DNA of 64,000 bases, taken from positions 212,087-276,086 of the forward strand of contig WBMZ01011687.1 in NCBI GenBank assembly GCA_013400975.1. The letters are read 5' to 3'. The number at the start of each line of letters is the position of its first letter. The stretch's first letter is position 1. The DNA comes from Atrichornis clamosus. Lineage: Eukaryota; Chordata; Aves; Passeriformes; Menuridae. The position numbers and the translations under genes were made by a program. Shown in pieces: positions 55,401-64,000 of the stretch. The notes under the pieces were generated by a model. The model made no database searches, was not told the DNA's origin, and saw nothing but the letters and a program-made list of their open reading frames with translations.

Positions 55401-58400
55401 AAAATTGCTGATAAAATACCCAGGTCAAAGACTGCTCTCCCTAAGAGCATCAGGCTTAGTCCTGACTAAACCCCCACAGGCCCAGGAGGGGCACAAAGGC
55501 CATTTTGGGTAACACACCTTGCTTAGCTGGAGTCTTTGAAGATGTCAGGTAGAAGAGAAGCTCCCTGCCAGTAAATCCCATCCCTCTTCCCCTTGAACCT
55601 CCCAAACTGACCTACAAGCCAGGGTCTGCTACCATTAGCATCCTCCTAGGCTAGTGGAGAACAGCCCCTGCCTGTGCACAGCATATGTGAAGAGAGACAA
55701 AAAGGAAAACACAAAATTTGATGGTTTTTACTTTTTTTTTTCTTCCCAAGATAATGGGAGTCAGCAGAAAACACAGAAGAGCACTTGGTGCAAAGAAATT
55801 GGAAATATTTAACACCAACCACAGCAGTGTGAGGCGGATGGATACCTCTGAAAATAAAGTGACAAAATAAAGACACAACGGCTTAAGTGAAAATGATAAC
55901 GAAATAGCAAAACAGAAACCTACATGAATTAACCAAAACCTTCTCTGCTTGTGTTATGAAGACTAGTCTACATCTTGAGCTTGCAGGAGCACAGTGACCT
56001 CAGGGGTGGGTAAGCAGCACGCAGGACACTGGGAATTTGTTTTCACCTGCCCCTGAGTCACAGGGCACTCCACGCCAAGTCCCAGTAATGCACTTCAGAA
56101 TGTGGCCAGTAAGAGACTAAGTGGTATTAAATTTTCCTAATCACATTTTGCTTCAAAGCTGATGCATCTTGTCAAATCATCTTTGTGTCATCCAGTCAGA
56201 TTTTGATTGGGTTCAGCTGCTGGTCATGTTTTGCTGTGTTATGTTACTGCTGTTGATGTTCTGCTGCATCATGTTTGCGTCCATCCACTGAATTTAATCT
56301 TTTTATGATTCATATTACTTTAAAAAAAAAAAAAGTACTGTGATAACACTTCATAATTGCATTCCGTCTTCATTTATGGCGAAAGCAAGTTGCCATCTTC
56401 TCTCCCAGAGTGTGTAACACTGAAGACACATCATTCTCCAGCTGAGCCAGTGCTCAAGCCACCAGTGTTTTCTCAGCTCAGGGTCCTGAGCTGTTTGAGG
56501 AATTCTGTGTGCTCATAAATTTGCCTGTCCAGTAGCTGTCCTTCAGGCCAATGTGTAGAGCAGGCAGTTTGCACACATCCTATCAGTCACGATCATGCAG
56601 ACAATGTCTAAGGTGGCTTAATGGAGGCTGGCCCCAACCTCTGAAGCAAAATTCATCGATTTGCCAGACTTCTTACAATACTTCTTGTAAAGGAGTATCT
56701 TTCTTGGTAAATTCACGCGCATTAGCATGTAAAAGTTATAGATGTATAGAGAGCACGTCTAAAACGATCAATAAAAGGCAATTTTTTTCTATTCTCCCTT
56801 AAACACAGGCCAGATGATTTAACTTGAGCCATTAACCAACCCATATCTCGTAAATTAGCAAAGATGATGCTAGAGGTTCTCAGACATGAGCCAAACAGCT
56901 GTCACTAGGATTAATGCAAGTCTTGCAAAGATGAAAAAAACCAAGGAAGATGAAAGTTGTAGGGAAAATTAAAGTACTATATTATACAGAAATTTAGTAC
57001 AGTTATGCAGAATATGAAGCTACATAAGATGCATTTGTCCCAGTCCCTGTCTTTATTTTCTCTTTTGCCATAGAAATTGCTTTTCAGTTCATTTACTGCT
57101 GAAAATGGGTTTTCACCTGTATGGCAGCCTTTACTAGTTAAGTTTCTAAGCACTTTTGGGGACGGGGAGTGGACTTGTTATTTCCAGATGACAACTGTTC
57201 TCTGTAGACCCATAACGGCCACGCTTTCACAAAATCAAGCAATCAAAAAGGAGGCAGTCCATTTGCAAAGGAGCACCAGGCAGTGCTGATTTAAAAATTA
57301 AAATATTACTGCTCCCTAGCACCTGGATTTTGCCATCCAGATGGATGCAAATGCAATTAAAATTAAATCTGACAGCTTCCCTGCGTAATGCAGCAAAATC
57401 GCCGGTCACTAAAAGAGGTTGTTAAAAATATACGTATTTCCAGTTATAACAAGTATTGATCTAAACAGATGATTTTGGGGGAGGTTTCTCAAAGCCTCTC
57501 TGTGATCGGAACCTGCACTGTTCTAGGTCTGGGGAAGATGCAGGCAAGGACTCCTTGTCCTGCAAAGTGTTTTTCGTTGTGTTGAACAAATGCTGGGAGG
57601 ATTTGCCTTTCCCAGAGCAGACTACAAATTTGTCTGGCTTTTCAGAATCAGGGGTGTGGTGTTTCAGGCTTGTTCTCGATGCAGCGGGGACTGGGATAAC
57701 CAGCCTGATGAAAGCTGCCATCCTCACAAAGCAGTGATAGGCTTATTCACTGAATTCCCAAAGAAAACAACACACGCATTTCTTTCTTATGGTTAGCTTC
57801 TCAACCCCAGCACACACAGCAGGGATCTCAGGCCACTGATAACACAGCTGTAAAGAAGCAGCTTGATGTCTAAATCTCATTAGAAGCTAATCAACACTTC
57901 ACCCTCCATAATTACCATTTGCAGGAAAACAAACGATTACAATTATGTAAATCAATGCAGAGTTAAGTGTCTTCAACTGGAAAATAAATACCCATTTTTA
58001 TGAAAATGGTTTCAGTCACTGACTCAGGTTACAATTCACTATCAAAAAGAAAAAAAAAAAATCAATAAAGTATGTCCCAAAAAGTATTTCTTTCCCCACC
58101 CCCAGGCGAAATTCATTAAAGCCCTGACAGCTTTCCTTTCTTCTAAGTGAAGCATACCTTCATTTTGGCATCAGCTCTGGTTTCAGATCTCTTAACACAT
58201 CATAAATTTAAGGCACGAGATCCATTTCACTTTTCCTGTAATAACTATTTTCCTTTCTTCTGATCGTGTGACCTCTGCAGGTGAAAATCGCAGGGCTGCC
58301 ATGGCAGAGAGCCACTCGCTTCTCTGAGGGGCCACCTCACAGCCGCACTGTCCTGGGGGTTCGTGCCAAGTGCCAACACAGCTACCGGGACAACCCCTAA

Positions 58401-58844
58401 AGCTGCCAGTTGCCAGCCCTTTTTGAAGGAAAAAAAGATTTTAAACATGCAAATCTAGCCGAAGAATAAACCTCTTCATGGGCACAAACAGCCCACGGAC
58501 AAGCCGGCCAACAATAACACCCAAGTGTCAGGGGCATCTATTTGAACCTACTCAAAACAAGAGGAAATACAGCGTGGTGGAAAGAGCTACACATCTACAA
58601 GTCTGCTCCAGGATAGGGATTATTTATCCAGAACCTAAAACAAAAAAAAACAAAAAAAAAGAACCAAACAATAAAAAACCCCTTACTACTGAATCTGTCA
58701 GCAGTGGTTCTGCTTGATTGGATTTTTTTTTTCCTTAAAATTCTTATAAACACACTAACACAATAAATTTATATATCACAGACTAAAGACATGCCAAGTG
58801 TTCAACCATTTCAGCTGTTTATTAAAAATGCATAAATGCTGACA

Positions 58845-59012
58845 AGACGGGCCCAGAGAAGCTATGGATGCCACACCCCTGGAAATGTTCCAGGCCAGGT
58901 TGGATGGGGCTCTGAGCACCCTGGTCTAGTGGAACGCGTCCCTACCCACGGCAGGGGGTTAGAACTAAATGATCTTTATTGTCCCCTCCAACCCAGGCTG
59001 TTCTATGATTCA
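58845..59012 (+). mobile_element. CR1 LINE 3' fragment (sense)
   Basis: The copy contains TCCAGGCCAGGTTGGATGGG, then CTCTGAGCACCCTGGTCTAG, and ends with CCTCCAACCCAGGCTGTTCT and ATGATTC, the CR1 3' terminus. It lies in CHODL intron 1. Confidence 0.92.
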
Positions 59013-59381
59013 AGTTAAGTCCCTTCATCAATAGTATTCTGCGTAGCCATGAAGCTCAGACCAGACTTCCCAGAAATTCCAGGACAGGCGTACTATGGCA
59101 GCTAAGAAATTGTTGTTAACATGTTGAGGAGCAGATTTGACAAGAACTGTAAAGCCTGCACGGCTCAAGTATGACGTGTGTCAGCCTAGGGGGGCAGGGA
59201 ATAGTCTTACCCTCCTATCCCAAACCAGCAGACTTTTTCCACAAATACCCAATTTTATGTACATCAGTAGGTTCCCTCAACAAGTTTTCTCCTAGGCATA
59301 AATTTAAGCACTTTTGACAGTGTCTGCTGATGGCTCATTTCTTATTTTTGCCTCCAGAAGGAAAGAGTTCATAAATCTTTA

Positions 59382-59625
59382 GTCATAGACTCATAGAATA
59401 TCCCTCAGTTGGCAGGGACCCCCAAGGATCATCAACTTCAACTCCTGGCCCTGCACAGGACCATCCCCAACAATTCCACCCTGTGCCTGAGAGCTCGGTC
59501 CAGATGCTTCTTGAACTGTATCAGGCTTGGTGATGCAACCACTTCCCTGGGGAGCTTTTCCAGTGCCCAGCCACCCTTTGGGCCAAAAGCCTTTTCCTAA
59601 TCCAACCTAAACCTCCCCTGGTCAA
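59382..59625 (-). mobile_element. CR1 LINE fragment (antisense)
   Basis: The copy starts AGTCATAGACTCATAGAATA, followed by CTGGCCCTGCACAGGACCAT, CCAGATGCTTCTTGAACTGT and TTTCCTAATCCAACCTAAAC. It lies 370 bp from the opposite-facing copy at 58845. Confidence 0.92.
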
Positions 59626-62600
59626 CTGATCCATCCTATGTCAATTAAATGAAGAAAAAGAGGAGAAAAGAGAAAATATCCTCTCTCTCAGTTACTGTTC
59701 TGAGCAAGCAACTTCCATTCTCACTCTTTTCCATTGTAATTTGAATGTCTTTTTTCCAAGTAAATGTATTTTCATGGATCTGTTACTAAAATGCCTGTAC
59801 TTGCCATAGATCTAAGTAATGTAGATGGGTGCAAAATTATATTAATTTCCTCGGTTTATGGACTTAAAGAGCTTCCTAGGGTGGGACACCCTATCAGCAT
59901 CTCAGTACAGGAGTGCAGCAGTTCCACAGTAAAAAGAGAAAGAAGCAGGCAAGTCCTTGCCCATTCAACATCTCCTAAGTGGGGAAAAGCCAATCCACAT
60001 GGAATGTTAAAATTGGTGAAAGTTCACTTAAGGTAAAAATGATGGGGAAGTTTGAGGGGAGGAGAAATACATTAGAATAGTATAAAGGATAATTTACACT
60101 AAGAGAAAAATTAAAGTATGACTGGTTGATTCACATTACATGTATGCAGCCCTTGAGACACAGAGAGTGGGATTCATCCCACCAAACTTTAGTTCTTCCC
60201 CATATCCCATACTTCCATGGCTAAGCTGGCCCACTGACCTCACTGTACAGACAGCTGAATGAAACAAGTATTTTTAGTGCAGATCTGCAGTATTTCCAAG
60301 AGCTAGACCAAAATTAAATTAATCCTACTCTAAAAAAAACAACTTTTTCTCCTTCACTGCTCATAAAGTGAGAATTGCAATGCCTTCCTCGATTTTTGAA
60401 CAAGATGCTGCAAGGGGAAAGTTGCATCCATGGAAAAGCAGCATGTTCACCCCCTAGACACAGCACCAGGATTTTCCATGCCTCTTTCCTTACCCCTGAA
60501 CAGAACGGCAGTCTGGCCAACCTGCACAGCTCTCCCCCACAGGCAAGGTAAGCTTTACACGGTTGAGAAAGGGGGGATCACCTCTAATACAGAGAGCTGA
60601 CTCCTGAAACTGATTTAAGTACTTTGGTATTTCTACCCTGCTATGGAAGGACTCATCCACCATCACATCTCATGTCACCAAAACTGTGTTCTCATTCCAC
60701 AGGGTATTGGGAAATTTCTTGGTTAGGGGCAAGGTGTATTTAGTAGAAAGATGTATTATATCCAAGAGCCATCACCTCATTCCACTTTAAGAGCCTAGAC
60801 CATTCACTTATCCCCAAGAGGACATTGCTCAGAACAGGTGGACAGGGACAGGAGCTAATAAAGGAGTCCAGGGGAATTAAGTGCCCAGCTTCTCCTGCAG
60901 TTCTTCAAGTCTCAGCTGCAGTGATGACTGAGACCTACAACTGAGCAAAAGGGTCTTGTTCTGTGTGAGCGTGCCTATCCAATAAAAGCTTGTCCAGTAC
61001 GGAACTGAATGCTGGATATTTCCAACAAAATGTGTCCAGTACACACACCTGTTGCACATGTGTCCTGTGCACAAGACAGGCAGTTGTGTTTTTTTGTTTT
61101 TATTAGGTTATACCTTTTCAAATTCTGAGCTACAAGTGTAGCTTAAAATGAAGAGTTCATGCAAAGAAAAAAAAAAACCACCAACTTTACAGTAGAAGGT
61201 TTTACCTACAGAAAATACAGTTTGACAGACAAAACTCAGGTGTAATAAGCAGACCAAGCCAATTCAACTAAATTAAATTAAGCAAATCCTTGCTCAAAAG
61301 GTGCGATCTCTATTCAGTTCAGTACCCATGAAGATACTACTTTAATGATCTTACTTTGCAATACTTAATGTAGTACTCAGATGTGATCATAAGCCACATG
61401 AATGAACATATCCACTTCCTTAAAGGCATCTGAAGCAACAAAGCCCGTATTTTAGGGACAACTCTTGTCCTTCGTGACCCACTGTTTTTTCCCCTCATTT
61501 AGGGTTTTATATATCCCAACACTTCTGCACCAAAATATATACTCCTTTAAAACACTACATCACTATTTAATCTGCTGTTAGTGATGCATGGCAACAGCAA
61601 AGAGCAAAATTTAAAAAGCCAAGTAGAAATACAAGTAGACAAACAGCAGTCATTAAACTATAACGTCTGTGATTAATACACAGGTTGTTAAATGATTAGT
61701 AATAAGATTAGCTTGCATCTCCCCTGCCCAGTAGATACTTAAAGTAATTGCATCTTTGCAAACTGCATTATCATCACTTCACGTTCTTTATGATGTCATG
61801 GGACAGCAAGGCAGACTCAGCACTTTCTCCTGAGCCTGCTTTGATTTATTTTTTCCCCTAGAAAAATCAATTCTCTGGCAACACTAGATAGTCTGATATG
61901 GAGGCTGCGAGCAGTGCTCTCAAAGGCATCTGTCTAACTATACTAAAAACTACAAAGTATTTTGTATCACTGTTCAAAACTCCCCAAATTAAAGATGGCA
62001 AAGAAATAACATCTAAATGCCAATTGTTTGGCGCCAACGATAGTTTTAATTATATCCTAGGAAAATTAATATACTTGGGAAAAGTAACAGAAATCCTTAA
62101 GGAAATTGGTCTATTTAAGATATACACATGATTTCAAACATAAGCTGGCTTAAGTCCAAGCTGCTGGTTCTTATACAGGAGAGAGAGAAGCTAGGTGGGA
62201 GTCAAGTGGACAGCACACACTGCTCAATTATTCAGTGGCACTATTTTTTGTCTGAGAAAATATCAGCTGCTACTAGTACTACACCTCTCCATGTGCATGT
62301 GCCAGCAGAGGGGTGTGGTCCTTGAGAGAACAAAAAGGAAAAAAAAAAAGTTCTCCGAGTACATCAGAATATCTGGCATAAGCATATTCACTGTTTGGCT
62401 GTTATTGTCCAGGGAACCTTTATCTAATGAATACCACTTCAGCCAATAAACTAATGGCACATAAATGGTTCCTCCTGTGAGTGGCTTCAAAGCCCCTCCT
62501 GTGTGCTAGCAGCCGAGTATGAGCAGCATAATACAGTGACGTGAGGCTCATCGCATGCCTTGAAATGCTTCAGAGAAATATGGGGCCGAGCCTGTACTCC

Positions 62601-62649
62601 TTCCCAGCCCCAAAGCCTTACATGCATCTAGGAACAGTTTGATTAAGCA

Positions 62650-62669
62650 GTACACACACACACACACCA
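62650..62669. repeat. CA dinucleotide repeat
   Basis: About eight CA units lie in CHODL intron 1. Confidence 0.85.
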
Positions 62670-63164
62670 CACATGGCCTTAAAAGCTGGACCTCCCTTTG
62701 CTACATCTCAGTTAAACACAGAAGCACAGCTGAACACAGCTCAGGATCAAGGGACTGGGTTTCCCCAGCCACGCACGGACTCCTGCACAGAGACTGCTAA
62801 TGCTAAAAACATCTCGTGGATGATTAATCTTCATTGTTCTTTAAAAAATACCAGTGTTACAAGGCAGTCATAAAAATTGTCATACCAGGAGCTCTGATGC
62901 ATCATAGAAGCCAGTACAATTCACATTATAGCAGAAATAGATAAAATATTTCAGGTTATTGTTGAGGCAAGCAAGCTTTTCCAGAGTGCTGGAAGTACTC
63001 CTACTTAGCTATTGTTTCCTGAAGATATTGTTTTACCAAAAGCCCAACAGCCCATCTTAGTTCTGCCCATGAACATGCTTCAAATAAAACACGATCAAAA
63101 TGATCCAGCGTCTGCACTCCAGCAACTGAGAAAGTTATCTGGGTTCAGCAACCAAATACTTGCA

Positions 63165-63228
63165 ACAACAGCAACAAAAAAACCCCAAACAAACAAAAAA
63201 AACCCAAACCAAACAAAACCCAAAAGTT
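63165..63228. repeat. A-rich low-complexity tract
   Basis: The tract is built from AAACC/AAACAA words. Similar tracts occur near 6578-6598, 42688-42735 and 58638-58682. They are low complexity and explain the Lys/Asn/Pro-rich reading frames there. Confidence 0.7.
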
Positions 63229-63769
63229 TTCTCGACATGTTACTGTTATAGTCTCTGAATCAAGTGACCGCCTGTGTACAAATAATTTGCCTTGTTCTGG
63301 AAACAGTGTAAATAGACATGTTCTTACCTACCAATACAGAGATTTACACACATAACTTGGTAACAAGCACAATCGAGTGTGTAAATCTTTGTTTCCAGGC
63401 AAATACATGGATGCACCGGCACATGCGGCACACCCCGAGAGCCTGGCAGCTTTAGTTTGGAGGGGCTGAACCAAAATACAATTAAAAAGAGCCGCTTCAT
63501 TAAATTTAGCAGCTTCTGAGTATATGCACCTGTGTACTGGAAGCACACAGTGTGAACCTACAGCTCTTAAATTAACCCTAAGATCTAGCGTTAGGCATAG
63601 ATTTCTGAAGTATTGTCTTCCTTCCTGCTTTGAGAGTTGTGGATGCACCTACACGTAACAAAACTATTTATGCTGCACGCTCTTCAAAGCTCACCCTTTC
63701 CTCCTAACGATATTACAGGCAAAGAAGAAACATCTCTGGGCAGCTGCCAGCAAAACTCGATCTTTTCAA

Positions 63770-64000
63770 ACAATTCGAACGGAGCCGGAGCGCGCCGGCG
63801 ATCAAGCGGCTCTGACAAGACGGCAGGAACAGCAGGAAAGGACTTCAGGCTGCCTCCAGAGCCTGCGGCCCCGCCGCTGGAGCCGCTGCCGGCTCGGCGA
63901 GGTGCTCGCCCGCAGCATCCCCGTGTCCGCCCGCGGGGCAGGTGCGCCCGGGCGGCGCTTCCAGCGCCGGCCGCCACCGCGCGGGTCACTCAGCGGGCTC
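63770..64000 (-). promoter_or_regulatory. CHODL: CpG-rich block, edge of probable CHODL promoter island
   Basis: The last 230 bases turn sharply GC-rich and CpG-dense (GCGCGCCGGCG, CCCGCGGGGC and similar) after 12 kb of AT-rich DNA. It lies about 12.8 kb 5' of CHODL exon 2 on that gene's strand, as expected for a first-exon CpG island. No signal-peptide reading frame was found in it, so exon 1 is probably just beyond the window. Confidence 0.55.

Larger units (their letters stand above)
51000..63769. other. CHODL intron 1 (in-window part)
   Basis: It holds three CR1 fragments, simple repeats and AT-rich DNA. No exon was recognised. Conserved noncoding elements cannot be judged without comparison. 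Confidence 0.65.

Overview
The window is nuclear DNA of an amniote vertebrate, most probably a bird. It is AT-rich, intron-rich and carries about nine truncated CR1 LINE copies in both orientations, several keeping the CR1 3' end (ATTCTRTG-like terminus). A run of 380 N shows that it comes from a draft assembly. No tRNA, rRNA, CRISPR, prokaryotic or intact viral feature was seen.

Two host genes occupy it tail to tail. On the + strand, positions 4156-36221 hold the last 19 coding exons of TMPRSS15 (enteropeptidase/enterokinase), the intestinal brush-border serine protease that activates trypsinogen. The exons encode CUB1, MAM, CUB2, LDLR-A2, SRCR and the S1 protease in that order, about 795 codons. 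Every exon junction keeps phase. The 5' part of the gene (cytoplasmic tail, membrane anchor, SEA, LDLR-A1) was not found and should lie upstream of the window. On the - strand, positions 50999-40357 hold the last six coding exons of CHODL (chondrolectin), a type I membrane protein with a C-type lectin domain, followed by a 3' UTR that resembles the human one. The CHODL signal-peptide exon is not seen; a CpG-rich block at the right edge (about 63770-64000) is the likely start of its promoter region. The convergent order matches the CHODL/TMPRSS15 neighbourhood of human chromosome 21.

Layout: 1-4155 upstream TMPRSS15 intron with two CR1 copies; 4156-18611 CUB1, MAM and CUB2 exons; 20995-30699 LDLR-A2 and SRCR exons, with a 52-bp minisatellite; 31145-36221 protease exons; about 36423-39880 intergenic; about 39880-51000 CHODL 3' UTR and exons 7 to 2; 51000-64000 CHODL intron 1 with three CR1 copies, ending in CpG-rich DNA.

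No new multi-gene system is apparent. The points most worth checking are: loss of the protease Cys201 (to Tyr) while its partner Cys136 stays; a GC-AG intron inside CUB2; an isolated CpG-dense protease exon (17 CpG in 182 bp); a reduced basic exosite (R-P-T-K); a perfect 52-bp tandem array; an unidentified minus-strand ORF with a splice-acceptor-like start in a TMPRSS15 intron; and a fold-back element at 8300-8390.
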